Shown piece after piece: positions 45,341 to 53,814 of a DNA stretch of 64,000 nt. Position numbers and translations under genes: made by a program. The DNA lies in assembly GCA_947589055.1 (NCBI GenBank), contig CANPZL010000005.1, forward strand, positions 1 to 64,000, in the 5' to 3' direction. A model generated the notes under the pieces. The model had not been told where the DNA came from. It did not search any database and saw nothing but the letters and a program-made list of their open reading frames with translations. The stretch comes from an uncultured Lachnospiraceae bacterium (GTDB lineage Bacteria > Bacillota > Clostridia > Lachnospirales > Lachnospiraceae). How positions within the stretch are numbered: position 1 is the first letter of the stretch; each line of letters starts with the position of its first letter.

Positions 45341-45507
45341 ATTCCCACCGCCTTATTATGTAGTCGTATTTCCTCGTCCTGCTCTTTCTGGTACTGTTGC
45401 TGGAACATCTCATAAAGCCCCGGACACTTTTTCGCAAATTCAGACAATGCTTTCATGTCCTTAAAATCGGCATTATCCATTAGTTCCCGATATTGTTCAT
45501 AGTCCAT
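45337..45507 (-). CDS. Small hypothetical protein of the element
   Basis: A 56-residue acidic helical protein starting MDYEQYRELMDNADF, too short for a domain call. The spacing and ATGA overlap with the next gene support it being translated. Confidence 0.55.
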   Translation of the reverse strand: MDYEQYRELMDNADFKDMKALSEFAKKCPGLYEMFQQQYQKEQDEEIRLHNKAVGI

Positions 45508-45524
45508 TCTGCTGCCCTCGCTTT

Positions 45525-45803
45525 CTATGATATGTTTACACCGTCAACAGGAATAAATTTCTGTGGCGTATGCCCGATCAATGTAATGCTGTGGGAAGTC
45601 TTGCTATGTCGGATAACTTGTAAATCAACATAATCCTCTATTGAAAATTCTTCCGGCGTACTTACGGGAATACTGCCCTGTTTGTCGCTGTTTCCCCATA
45701 ACTGGACTATCAAATCGTTTCCCCGGATAGCCAGTATTTTGTGTGCCGTTATAAAATTAGCGTGTCTTGAAAGTACCGTTTTCTGAATTTCTTTGTACTC
45801 CAT
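45525..45803 (-). CDS. Hypothetical protein of the element
   Basis: A 92-residue, beta-rich protein with no recognised domain. It is 8 bases downstream of the next gene and is in the same minus-strand run. Its length and even codon use fit a small element protein. Confidence 0.6.
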   Translation of the reverse strand: MEYKEIQKTVLSRHANFITAHKILAIRGNDLIVQLWGNSDKQGSIPVSTPEEFSIEDYVDLQVIRHSKTSHSITLIGHTPQKFIPVDGVNIS

Positions 45804-45811
45804 AATGTGTT

Positions 45812-46075
45812 CTACCTCTCTTTCTTCATATAGATAATTGGAAAACCTTGTGCGCTTGTGCCAAAAAAGGCTTTTAACTCGTTCGATAGCCGCCGCCGCT
45901 GTAATGATAGTTCCGGGGATAAATCCTTAAGTTTTGCCCGGACAGTGCTTTCAGACAAATTATATCTACTGCTAACCATAGGACAAAAGTCACTTTCAAG
46001 GAAAAAGCCATGCTGATCTATCAGTTTTTCGGTTTCTTCATGCAGGATTGATTTTATATAATTATCAAAATTCAT
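45812..46075 (-). CDS. Hypothetical protein of the element
   Basis: An 87-residue protein with a possible helix-turn-helix (SSRYNLSESTVRAKLKDL near 34-51). GGAGGT lies 7 bases ahead of the ATG at 46075. The start overlaps the terminase-small-like gene by 11 bases. Confidence 0.6.
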   Translation of the reverse strand: MNFDNYIKSILHEETEKLIDQHGFFLESDFCPMVSSRYNLSESTVRAKLKDLSPELSLQRRRLSNELKAFFGTSAQGFPIIYMKKER

Positions 46076-46607
46076 CTTCATCACCTCCGTATATGTCTGC
46101 GTTATTTTCTTGTTTCGTTTTCTGCTTGATTGCATACTTTTCTAATTCTTTACGCACATCTGATAATTGCAGGCTTTTCTTATTATCTGTAGGCGGCGTG
46201 GCTTCTTCCAGACTTATAGCGTCCTTATATCCTAGCCAATTTTTTGCCAAAAATATGCCACTCGGTGGGCTTATTTTGCCCCCTAATAATGCCTGCTCGA
46301 CATATGCGGCAACAAATGCCTTTGCGGATTGAATTGCCTCTGATCTCCGTTTACTACAATCCTCACCGTTACCCCAACGAAACAACGTCTGGCGTGAAAC
46401 GTGTAAACTTAACGCAAGGCTCTCAATCCCCGGTCGAATACTGGACTGCTCACAAAACCGGAAATAATCAAAAATACGCTGTTCCACTTCCTGATCTGTT
46501 TTCGGCTGTCCTTTATCGTATAACTGCCGTAAAGATGAAACAATTTCCTGTACTTCTTTTGGCTGTACGCTATCAAGCTGTGTTTGCGGAAATCCACGAT
46601 TTGCCAT
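46065..46607 (-). CDS. Terminase-small-subunit-like DNA-binding protein
   Basis: A 180-residue protein with an N-terminal helix-turn-helix region (ESLALSLHVSRQTLFRWGNG near 63-82) and an IFLAKNWLGYKD motif near 118-129 that resembles the C-terminal part of phage small terminase subunits. Small terminases recognise phage DNA for packaging. No large subunit is present in the window. In a phage satellite this protein would redirect a helper packaging machine. The family call is moderate. Confidence 0.55.
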   Translation of the reverse strand: MANRGFPQTQLDSVQPKEVQEIVSSLRQLYDKGQPKTDQEVEQRIFDYFRFCEQSSIRPGIESLALSLHVSRQTLFRWGNGEDCSKRRSEAIQSAKAFVAAYVEQALLGGKISPPSGIFLAKNWLGYKDAISLEEATPPTDNKKSLQLSDVRKELEKYAIKQKTKQENNADIYGGDEDEF

Positions 46608-46687
46608 ATTTTACCTCTTTTCTGCCTAAAATCGGCTGTTTTTTGCTTCTTTTTAATGATGTTACCTTATCCGCTGTGCTTAGTTCT

Positions 46688-46933
46688 TCACTCCCTCTTG
46701 CGGTTATAATAATTGTGTATCTTCCTATGGCACGAACCGCACAAAGTACAAAGGTCAGTCAGTACGTTTTCGCACCCCAATCGGGCATATGTCACATGGT
46801 GGACGTTGATTTTTTTAATACGCTCAATTGGTCTACCACACATCACACAACCTCCGTCTAGGGCTATACGCTCCTGTTTTTTGGTTTCCCATTCAGGGCT
46901 GCGCATATAATCCCTATATTCTTGTGTCTGCAT
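46688..46933 (-). CDS. HNH endonuclease-like protein
   Basis: An 81-residue protein with CVMC and LCGSCH zinc-ligand pairs around an HH-containing HNH core (NVHHVTYARLG). HNH proteins next to terminases help phage DNA packaging. GGAG lies 10 bases ahead of the ATG. Confidence 0.85.
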   Translation of the reverse strand: MQTQEYRDYMRSPEWETKKQERIALDGGCVMCGRPIERIKKINVHHVTYARLGCENVLTDLCTLCGSCHRKIHNYYNRKRE

Positions 46934-47056
46934 TTTCTTTCATCTCCTTATAAACTCGCTCCAACTCATCAATAACTGTCAGTAACAACGCAACCGCAAA
47001 TTTTTGACTTTCTGAAAATCCGTTACATAAAAACCGCTAAAAAACCTTACATTTGT

Positions 47057-47191
47057 TTTGCACACTTTATTATGTTAAAGTGCTTGAAACCCTTGATTTT
47101 ACTGGATTTGTGCAAAATGTGCATTTTACATGGGACTTTTTGAAAACAAACTCTTATAGGAAATTTACATTTACTTTGCACAATTTGCACA
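47057..47191. repeat. TTTGCACA iteron-like repeats, possible element origin
   Basis: TTTGCACA occurs at 47057-47064, 47175-47182 and 47184-47191, with an inverted copy TGTGCAAA at 47109-47116, in a 271-base A+T-rich gap (46934-47204) with no convincing gene. The gap lies beside the primase-helicase gene, so it could be its replication origin. Confidence 0.45.
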
Positions 47192-47204
47192 TTTTCAGTT
47201 TTTC

Positions 47205-49463
47205 TTAGTCAAACGGAAGCGGTTCTTGCCCCTCATATTCGACAAAATCTGATTCCAGAGAATACCCTTTTACGATATTTTTAACGGTCTTTCCATCTAC
47301 TGTTCCACTGTTTGCAAATATCCCCTTTGTTTTAAGTTCTGAAAAGAAATTTGATTTGTTTTCTATTCCAAAACCGTTTTCCGAACACCACTTTGCATAA
47401 ACTTCATAGACCGCTCCGGCTTTGCAGTTTCTATCTGCTTTTATCAAACACTCGCTAATGAAATTGCCTGTCTTGTCGCTGTCTGATCTGTATGCATCTG
47501 TAGCGATCTGTACCGCCTGTGGCTGTTTTAAACCCTCTTTGCGATACAACCATAACCCTTCAATACACCAATTCAAAATACCGGATAATTCCTGTTTATT
47601 TCTTAATCTGTTCTTCAGGTCTTTATCCTGCTCATGCGGTTCAAAATGCTTGTCAAAACTGACAACATTTATTCTGCCACTTGAAAAAACTGTATCGTCC
47701 GTAATTGTCGGCAAATAGTTTGAATTTATCACTAGTTTGAATTTAGGAATAAAGCTAAACTCCCTTTGATGTAAATGTCTTGCTGTAATGCTGTCTCTAC
47801 CTAATAAGGATTTTAACAACGCCGTATCAAACAACATCCTTTTAGGCGGTTCAGACGCATTGCAGAACCTACACCCTGCCAGTCTTGCAATATCTCCGCT
47901 TGCCTGTCGGCTGTCAAGGTTCTGCTTTACTGCCAATGTCTCCGGCTTCATTGTCAAAGCATAATCACCCAACAGATATATAAGTGTCTCGCAAAATGTT
48001 GATTTTCCGTTTCTCGTGGTAGAACCATAAAGGATAAAGCAAGTTTCTTCCTGCGTATTTCCCGTTAATGAAAGTCCGGCTATCTTTTGCAAATACTTAG
48101 TTTTCTCTGTATCGCCCTGCATAACCTCCACAAGAAACTTCTTCCATTCTTTGCAATCGGCAGCAGGATTGTATTCTACATTGCACATCTTTGAAAGAAG
48201 CGTATCTGGATTGTGACTTATAAATACAGGTTCGCTCCCGGACAAGTCTAAAGTACCGTTCTGCACGTTCAGAATATAATCGTCCTGATCTAACTGCTCA
48301 TTGCTGAAATAATACACATCTTTGCTATCTTGCAACATATTGTTACGGTTTCGGATATTGCACAAGGAAGTAACTGCTTTCAGATACTTGCCTTCTGTGT
48401 CAACGCCTACTGCATATCGGACAAGCGCATCCGACAAAACCTTTGCTGAGGCTTTCGCACTTAATCCCTCAATATCATCAATCCAGCGTTTACCGTCGTA
48501 CTGCATCCAGTCTTTCCGGTTCGGATTATATCTGTGCTTGTCCTTAAAAACATCTGCAAACAACCTTCCAAAACCCTTGTCTGTCGTTTCATACTGTTCT
48601 GCGTGTAAATCTTTTAATATTTGCTCTAAACCGTTGTTTTGGCGTTTCTGCACCCTTACGGTTTCTTTAACGTCCTTTAATAACTGCTCAAATTCCTGTT
48701 TTGTGTGTCCGGCATTGAAATAGTCTGATATATCCGCTTTAGACACATCCGGCATAGGCACAATGATTTTACTGCTCTTTGCAACTCCATTGATGTCATT
48801 CTGGATAGTCTCGGTAACACGTTTCCCCGGTTCGTCATTGTCTGCCAGTATGAAAACATCCGCTCCCTGCACCAAAGTAGAAAAATCTGATTGCCAATCA
48901 TTTACACCGCCATAAGTAAAAGCTGTGTAGCCTTGTTTTACAAGCGTATTCGTGTCTTTTTCGCCCTCTGGAATAAATATAGGCTTGCCATCCGCAATCG
49001 CCTTTTTAATGGCTTGCAAGTTTCCATACACCGCCTTATAACTCTTCCTGCTTGTGTCATGCCCTAAACCGTATGAAAAGCGGTCATTTTGCAACTTACC
49101 ATAAATGATTTTCTTACCCTCAAGCCTAAGTTTTGTAAAGGCATAATCTCCGTTAATGGAAACATAGTTATATATGGCTTCAATCCGGCGTTTCTCTCGG
49201 CTCTCCACATAGCCTTTCCAGTTTGGGCTTTTCGGTTCCGTATCATAAAAAATATCTTTCTTCTCAATTCCTGCTGAAGATAAAATACTATCAATGCTGC
49301 ATCCGGCAAAACAATGAAACAACGTGCCTTTTTGCCCTTTTGTGATCGTCAATGAAGCCTGTTTATCATCATGCGCCGGACAAGTGCATTGCGCTTTGTC
49401 TCCGTAACGTTTCTTAACATTAAAGGATTGCAGATTTTTTTCAAATATTTCACTGTCCGTCAT
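47205..49463 (-). CDS. P4-type primase-helicase
   Basis: A 752-residue fused replication protein. An N-terminal CHC2-like zinc primase has CTCPAHDD at about 26-33 and HCFAGC at about 50-55. A TOPRIM domain has IPEGEKDT near 163-170 and ILADNDEPG. A D5/P4-type helicase has Walker A GSTTRNGKST near residue 480. It would prime and unwind element DNA after excision. The start at 49463 is preferred; a GTG 9 bases earlier also exists. Confidence 0.9.
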   Translation of the reverse strand: MTDSEIFEKNLQSFNVKKRYGDKAQCTCPAHDDKQASLTITKGQKGTLFHCFAGCSIDSILSSAGIEKKDIFYDTEPKSPNWKGYVESREKRRIEAIYNYVSINGDYAFTKLRLEGKKIIYGKLQNDRFSYGLGHDTSRKSYKAVYGNLQAIKKAIADGKPIFIPEGEKDTNTLVKQGYTAFTYGGVNDWQSDFSTLVQGADVFILADNDEPGKRVTETIQNDINGVAKSSKIIVPMPDVSKADISDYFNAGHTKQEFEQLLKDVKETVRVQKRQNNGLEQILKDLHAEQYETTDKGFGRLFADVFKDKHRYNPNRKDWMQYDGKRWIDDIEGLSAKASAKVLSDALVRYAVGVDTEGKYLKAVTSLCNIRNRNNMLQDSKDVYYFSNEQLDQDDYILNVQNGTLDLSGSEPVFISHNPDTLLSKMCNVEYNPAADCKEWKKFLVEVMQGDTEKTKYLQKIAGLSLTGNTQEETCFILYGSTTRNGKSTFCETLIYLLGDYALTMKPETLAVKQNLDSRQASGDIARLAGCRFCNASEPPKRMLFDTALLKSLLGRDSITARHLHQREFSFIPKFKLVINSNYLPTITDDTVFSSGRINVVSFDKHFEPHEQDKDLKNRLRNKQELSGILNWCIEGLWLYRKEGLKQPQAVQIATDAYRSDSDKTGNFISECLIKADRNCKAGAVYEVYAKWCSENGFGIENKSNFFSELKTKGIFANSGTVDGKTVKNIVKGYSLESDFVEYEGQEPLPFD

Positions 49464-49689
49464 GCCGCCCACCGTCCTTTTTCATCAGTAACGTATCTTT
49501 GTGCATTTGATACATCCGCATTTCCATAAAAGCATTGTCGTAATCTTCTGTTCCGATTTCTAAATTCCGCAACGCCTTTTCGCATTTTCGGATTCCCCGG
49601 TCTAAGATTTGCATTGCAAGTTCATCTGTAATCTCCCTATTTCTACTCACAATCCGCACCTCCCCGGTAACGATACCCTGTTTCTTCAT
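49450..49689 (-). CDS. Small hypothetical protein of the element
   Basis: A 79-residue acidic protein; no domain recognised. Its end overlaps the primase start by 14 bases, a common arrangement for coupled genes. Confidence 0.55.
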   Translation of the reverse strand: MKKQGIVTGEVRIVSRNREITDELAMQILDRGIRKCEKALRNLEIGTEDYDNAFMEMRMYQMHKDTLLMKKDGGRHDGQ

Positions 49690-49876
49690 AAAATCGCTTC
49701 GGAAAAATCAAATAAGAAAAGTGACTGCTGCCCGGCGTTCGCTTGTAAGCAATTCCCCAATTCACAGTACCGCTCTGCAATAATAGTCTCACGGTCTGGC
49801 AATCGACTTTCAACGCCTTTGCGGCCTCTGCAATCGGTATGTTCGCACAGTTAAATGCAATTTCTTCCATACGCAT
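49643..49876 (-). CDS. Small helix-turn-helix protein (excisionase-like?)
   Basis: A 77-residue protein with an N-terminal PIAEAAKALKVDCQTVRLLL helix-turn-helix pattern, as in MerR-type/excisionase proteins. Its ATG overlaps the stop of the upstream gene by TGATG. It could be the directionality factor of the element, but this is inferred. Confidence 0.55.
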   Translation of the reverse strand: MRMEEIAFNCANIPIAEAAKALKVDCQTVRLLLQSGTVNWGIAYKRTPGSSHFSYLIFPKRFYEETGYRYRGGADCE

Positions 49877-50064
49877 CACCGCCTTTGCTGATCTGCTGCC
49901 AATTCATCAATAATCGCCTTAATTTCCGCCTTTTTATCGTCTTGTAACTCATGCCTTAAAACTCTGGAAAAAGCTGTTTCATGGGAATATCCTAATCGCT
50001 CTGATACTTCCCATAGATTTACATTCCGTTCTTTTGCATAATCTCGTAAATCAATATTTTTCAT
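49876..50064 (-). CDS. Small DNA-binding-like protein of the element
   Basis: A 62-residue protein; NLWEVSERLGYSHETAFSRVLR has a helix-turn-helix pattern. GGAGG lies 6 bases ahead of the ATG. It is the first gene of the minus-strand element operon, divergent from the repressor-like gene. Confidence 0.6.
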   Translation of the reverse strand: MKNIDLRDYAKERNVNLWEVSERLGYSHETAFSRVLRHELQDDKKAEIKAIIDELAADQQRR

Positions 50065-50105
50065 TCCATACCTCCAAAAAAGATAGCAATATCAACAAGT
50101 TTCTC

Positions 50106-50134
50106 TTGACGAATATCCGTTCTGGGTTTACAAT
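50106..50134 (+). promoter_or_regulatory. Promoter of the element repressor-like gene
   Basis: TTGACG, 17-base spacer, TACAAT on the plus strand, 57 bases upstream of the start. Two TAGCGAAA repeats near 50157 and 50170 follow the -10 and may be operator sites. Confidence 0.7.
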
Positions 50135-50190
50135 AACATATGCAATAAGGAAATTTAATAGCGAAATATTAGCGAAAAGGAGTTGTTACT

Positions 50191-50991
50191 ATGAAAAACG
50201 CTTTTCATTTTCCGCTACCGCATGATGCTTCTTTTGGAGAACGCATTACTGCACTTAAAGAAAGCAAAGGAATTAAAACTATACAATCCTTAGCGGAAGA
50301 AATTTTTTACAAATTTGATAAATATAATAAAACTGATTCAGAAGAAACAAATAATAGCACTATCGAAGGTATAAGAAAAAGAATTGCTAGTCATTTAAAA
50401 CCAAATTGCAATCCTAAAATGGATTTTATAAAGGAATATTGTATGTTTTTTGAATGTGAAGCAGATTTCCTACTTGGCTATATTGATTTTCCAACAAAAG
50501 AAAATCAAGGAATATATGAGACTACTGGCTTAAACAATACTTCTATAACCACTCTTTCATCTTTATTCAACTATCAAAAAAATATGGAAGAAGAATATCA
50601 GCCAATGGAATACAACCCCATAGAAACATTAAATATTCTATTATCAGATGAAATTTTGGCAGAACAATTATTAAAAGGTATTCAAGATTTGTTAAATTCA
50701 GATTATAAAATTCCTGCATACCATAATGGAAAACCTGAAATTGTAAATATCAACGAAAAATATAATACTACTTTAGTTCCTAAATGTGTTGTACCAGAGA
50801 ACGATTGGGATGTTATCAAAGGCCAGGGCAAACATAATGATATGTATTTACTAACACTCGTTAAAGACAAAGAAAAAACATGGGAAAACAAACAAATTGC
50901 CTTAGATGATGATTTCTTTGAAGCTGTCGCTTTGAGAACCATAGAAAAATATTTAAGAAAAATTCGTGATAATTACTCAAAAAGGAAGTGA
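50191..50991 (+). CDS. Repressor-like protein of the element
   Basis: A 266-residue protein. The N-terminal region has FGERITALKESKGIKTIQSLAEEI and HLKPNCNPKMDFIKEYCMFFECEADFLLGY blocks, which look like an extended Xre/CI-type helix-turn-helix. It is divergent from the minus-strand replication operon and just upstream of the integrase. It is likely to be the master repressor. AAAAGGAG precedes the ATG. Confidence 0.65.
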   Translation: MKNAFHFPLPHDASFGERITALKESKGIKTIQSLAEEIFYKFDKYNKTDSEETNNSTIEGIRKRIASHLKPNCNPKMDFIKEYCMFFECEADFLLGYIDFPTKENQGIYETTGLNNTSITTLSSLFNYQKNMEEEYQPMEYNPIETLNILLSDEILAEQLLKGIQDLLNSDYKIPAYHNGKPEIVNINEKYNTTLVPKCVVPENDWDVIKGQGKHNDMYLLTLVKDKEKTWENKQIALDDDFFEAVALRTIEKYLRKIRDNYSKRK

Positions 50992-50995
50992 TCTA

Positions 50996-52195
50996 ATGGC
51001 ACTCTTACAATGCCCAGAATGTAATCATGATGTATCAGACAAAGCCGCCACTTGTCCACATTGCGGCTATCCTATGAATACTCCTAGCAGTACAAAGCCC
51101 AGAGTAAGAAACGGCAAGCCTACAAAACTTCCAAACGGTTATGGCACTATTTATAAACTGCCCGGCAGACGTTCAAAACCTTTTAGGGCAGTCAAAACAG
51201 ATAAATGGATACTGGATACCGTTACAGGAAAAAGCAAACAGATACGCTTTACCATCGGCTATTATCCCACACGTGAAGAAGCTATGATTGCTCTAGCAGA
51301 TTATAATGAAAATCCATACGATATAAAAATTGATAATATCACATTTTCAGAAGTGTATGAAAAATGGAGCGAAGGTTACTTCCCTACCCTCTCAAACGCT
51401 TCCAGTATAAGAACAGTAAAAGCGGCATACGCTTATTGTAACGGTCTTTATAATATGCGCATGAGAGATATAAGAGTATCGCACCTAGAAGGTACTATTA
51501 TCAATGCGAACGTGGGAGATAGTACAAAAAGCAGAATAAAAAGCCTTTTCAATATGATGTATAAATACGCTGTCGCTCATGATATTGTTGAAAAAGATTA
51601 TGCCGCAACAATGTTCGCTAATGGCAACCCGATCAAGCATGAACGCACAAAAGAACCCATACCCTTTACAGAAGAAGAAGTTGCGTTATTATGGGATAAT
51701 ACAAACATACCTTTTGCAGATATGATACTAATAGGCATATACACCGGCTGGCGTCCACAGGAATTATCCATATTAAAGGTATCGGATATAGATATGGAAG
51801 CCGGAACAATGAAGGGCGGTTTAAAAACAGATGCCGGAAAAAATAGAATTGTTCCAATACATAAGGTAATAAAGTCGTTAATAGAAAACCGTATGAAAGA
51901 AGCCACTACCTTGCAATCTGAATACCTATTCAATGATATTAACGGACAGCAGAGTATACATATGACTTATGATAAATACAAAGGAAGATTTCGGAAAGTT
52001 ATGAACAGACTACATATGAATCACCACCCTCACGAAACAAGGCACACATTCATCACAAAGGCCAAAGCCTGCAATATCGACGAATATATCTTAAAACTGA
52101 TTGTAGGACATTCCATAGAAGATATAACCGAAAAGGTATATACTCACAGAACCATTGAACAGCTAAAGGCTGAAATGGATAAAATCACAATATGA
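50996..52195 (+). CDS. Tyrosine integrase with N-terminal zinc ribbon
   Basis: A 399-residue phage-type integrase. A short zinc ribbon (C6/C9, C20/C23) precedes the arm-binding and core-binding domains. The catalytic domain has GWRPQEL, HPHETRHTF, VGHS and a final VYTHRT with the Tyr nucleophile. It lies next to the right end, 590 bases from the core, as is usual. The start at 50996 has AAAGGAAGTG upstream. Confidence 0.93.
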   Translation: MALLQCPECNHDVSDKAATCPHCGYPMNTPSSTKPRVRNGKPTKLPNGYGTIYKLPGRRSKPFRAVKTDKWILDTVTGKSKQIRFTIGYYPTREEAMIALADYNENPYDIKIDNITFSEVYEKWSEGYFPTLSNASSIRTVKAAYAYCNGLYNMRMRDIRVSHLEGTIINANVGDSTKSRIKSLFNMMYKYAVAHDIVEKDYAATMFANGNPIKHERTKEPIPFTEEEVALLWDNTNIPFADMILIGIYTGWRPQELSILKVSDIDMEAGTMKGGLKTDAGKNRIVPIHKVIKSLIENRMKEATTLQSEYLFNDINGQQSIHMTYDKYKGRFRKVMNRLHMNHHPHETRHTFITKAKACNIDEYILKLIVGHSIEDITEKVYTHRTIEQLKAEMDKITI

Positions 52196-52214
52196 TTTGG
52201 AGGATATGGAGTAC

Positions 52215-52547
52215 ATGGATGCACATGATCAATCTATGAATGAGATTTTGGAAAGACTTTGCATGGAAATTTTAAATGAAATTCATAAAAAGAACATCAG
52301 CTATACGCTTTTTGCGGATTTATGCGGCATATCAAGGAAAATCATGGCAGATATTGTAAACAGGGAAAAGGAAGATATGAAATTGTCAACGATAGTTAAG
52401 ATTTGCGAAAACTCCGACATAAAACTGGAAGATATTTTTTCTACTAATCAAACAGGGAATGAAATAGAAAGTAAAATAAAAAATACTTATCTTATGATAA
52501 ATGGTACAAGATATAGTATAGAATTGAAAAAGTCGGACAAGATTTAG
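52215..52547 (+). CDS. Xre-like helix-turn-helix protein
   Basis: A 110-residue protein with an Xre-type helix-turn-helix (SYTLFADLCGISRKIMADIV and STIVKICENSDIKLEDIF). The start is uncertain between ATG 52206 and ATG 52215; GGAGG lies 2 or 11 bases ahead. It follows the integrase by 19 bases. It may control integrase or excision. Confidence 0.65.
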   Translation: MDAHDQSMNEILERLCMEILNEIHKKNISYTLFADLCGISRKIMADIVNREKEDMKLSTIVKICENSDIKLEDIFSTNQTGNEIESKIKNTYLMINGTRYSIELKKSDKI

Positions 52548-52621
52548 TATTTTAGATAATACTTATTACGGTTTCCCCTCGGTACCGTATGCGGATATGG
52601 AAGAAACGAATAAATCTAATT

Positions 52622-52657
52622 AAAAAGACCGCTACTCTCTTGTTTGGTAACGGTTTT
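52622..52657 (+). terminator. Terminator of the integrase/Xre transcript
   Basis: ACCGCTAC/GTAACGGT stem with one mismatch in the arms and an 11-base loop, followed by six T on the plus strand; A-rich on the other side. Confidence 0.7.
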
Positions 52658-52673
52658 TTCTATGATTTCTATT

Positions 52674-52719
52674 TGTGTGCTACCTCATGTGTGCTACCTG
52701 TGTGCTATTTGTGTGCTAC
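52674..52719 (+). promoter_or_regulatory. Arm-type integrase repeats, right end
   Basis: Four 10-bp copies of TGTGTGCTAC/T at 52674, 52688, 52699 and 52710 (spacing 14, 11, 11), ending 67 bases from the right core. They match two copies just inside the left end in the same orientation. Confidence 0.7.
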
Positions 52720-52785
52720 GTGGCAAAATTTAAGGCTTCCGCTGACAATTCATATCAACGGAAGCCCTTGATTTTACGTTATTCT

Positions 52786-52824
52786 TTAGAACTTCCCTGC
52801 TTTCGCCGCTTCTTCCACCGAAAC
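52786..52824. repeat. attR-like 39-bp direct repeat (3' end of the GGGtGRT gene)
   Basis: The right copy of the core repeat. It is the last 13 codons of the GGGtGRT gene, including its stop, so that insertion leaves the gene intact. Confidence 0.88.
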
Positions 52825-53796
52825 TGCAACTGCAACAGTTGCGCCTACCATAGGATTGTTACCCATACCGATCAGACCCATCATCTCAACATGAGCCGGT
52901 ACAGAAGAAGATCCGGCAAACTGTGCGTCTGAATGCATACGTCCTAACGTATCGGTCATACCATAGGAAGCCGGGCCTGCCGCCATATTATCCGGATGAA
53001 GGGTACGTCCGGTACCGCCGCCGGATGCTACAGAGAAGTATTTCTTGCCCTGCTCTAAGCATTCCTTCTTATATGTACCTGCAACCGGATGCTGGAATCT
53101 GGTAGGATTCGTAGAATTACCGGTAATGGATACGTCAACGCCTTCCTTATGCATGATGGCAACTCCTTCCGGTACACTGTTTGCACCATAGCAGTTCACC
53201 TTTGCACGAAGCCCGTCTGAATAAGATTTCCGGAATACTTCTTTTACTTCATTGGTATACGGATCATATTCCGTTTCAACAAATGTAAAGCCATTGATAC
53301 GGGAAATGATCTGTGCTGCATCCTTGCCAAGACCATTCAGGATAACCCGTAATGGCTCTTTTCTTACCTTATTTGCCTTTTCAGCGATACCAATAGCGCC
53401 TTCTGCCGCCGCAAAGGATTCATGACCTGCTAAGAAGCAGAAACATTTTGTCTCTTCTTCCAAAAGCATCTTGCCCAAGTTACCATGACCCAAACCAACC
53501 TTACGGGTATCTGCTACCGAACCGGGAATACAGAATGCCTGTAAGCCTTCACCGATAGCTGCCGCTGCATCTGCCGCTCTCCGACAGCCCTTCTTGATTG
53601 CGATTGCCGCACCTACTGTATATGCCCAACAGGCATTTTCAAAACAAATCGGCTGAATCTTTTTCACCTGCTCATATACATCCAAACCAGCGTCCTTCGT
53701 GATCTTCTCAGCTTCTTCGATTGAGGAGATACCGTAGCTGTTTAACACTTCCGTAATTTTGTCGATTCTTCTTTCATAGGATTCAAATAAAGACAT
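52786..53796 (-). CDS. GGGtGRT protein
   Basis: A 336-residue protein containing the family-defining SGGGTGRTLHPDNMAAGPAS near residue 269. The family is common in Clostridia but its function is not established. It is next to an iron-sulfur scaffold-like gene on the same strand, so a role in iron-sulfur or selenium-related metabolism is suspected. The start at 53796 has GAAGGAGGT 7 bases ahead. The 3' end is the target site of the integrated element. Confidence 0.85.
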   Translation of the reverse strand: MSLFESYERRIDKITEVLNSYGISSIEEAEKITKDAGLDVYEQVKKIQPICFENACWAYTVGAAIAIKKGCRRAADAAAAIGEGLQAFCIPGSVADTRKVGLGHGNLGKMLLEEETKCFCFLAGHESFAAAEGAIGIAEKANKVRKEPLRVILNGLGKDAAQIISRINGFTFVETEYDPYTNEVKEVFRKSYSDGLRAKVNCYGANSVPEGVAIMHKEGVDVSITGNSTNPTRFQHPVAGTYKKECLEQGKKYFSVASGGGTGRTLHPDNMAAGPASYGMTDTLGRMHSDAQFAGSSSVPAHVEMMGLIGMGNNPMVGATVAVAVSVEEAAKAGKF

Positions 53797-53814
53797 GTTC
53801 GTTACCTCCTTCAA

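Larger units (their letters stand above)
43129..52824. mobile_element. Integrative element in the 3' end of the GGGtGRT gene
   Basis: A 9.7-kb segment bounded by a 39-bp direct repeat (38 of 39 identical). The right copy is the 3' end of the intact GGGtGRT gene; the left copy is the displaced duplicate. It encodes a tyrosine integrase next to the right end, a divergent repressor-like gene, a primase-helicase, HNH, a terminase-small-like protein, a serine recombinase and a sigma-70-like protein. No capsid, tail, lysis, relaxase or type IV secretion genes are present, so it would depend on a helper to move between cells. Confidence 0.9.

Noticed and set aside
46934..47042. Minus-strand frame upstream of the HNH gene (ending NADTRI)
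   Set aside because: No usable start codon with a ribosome site.
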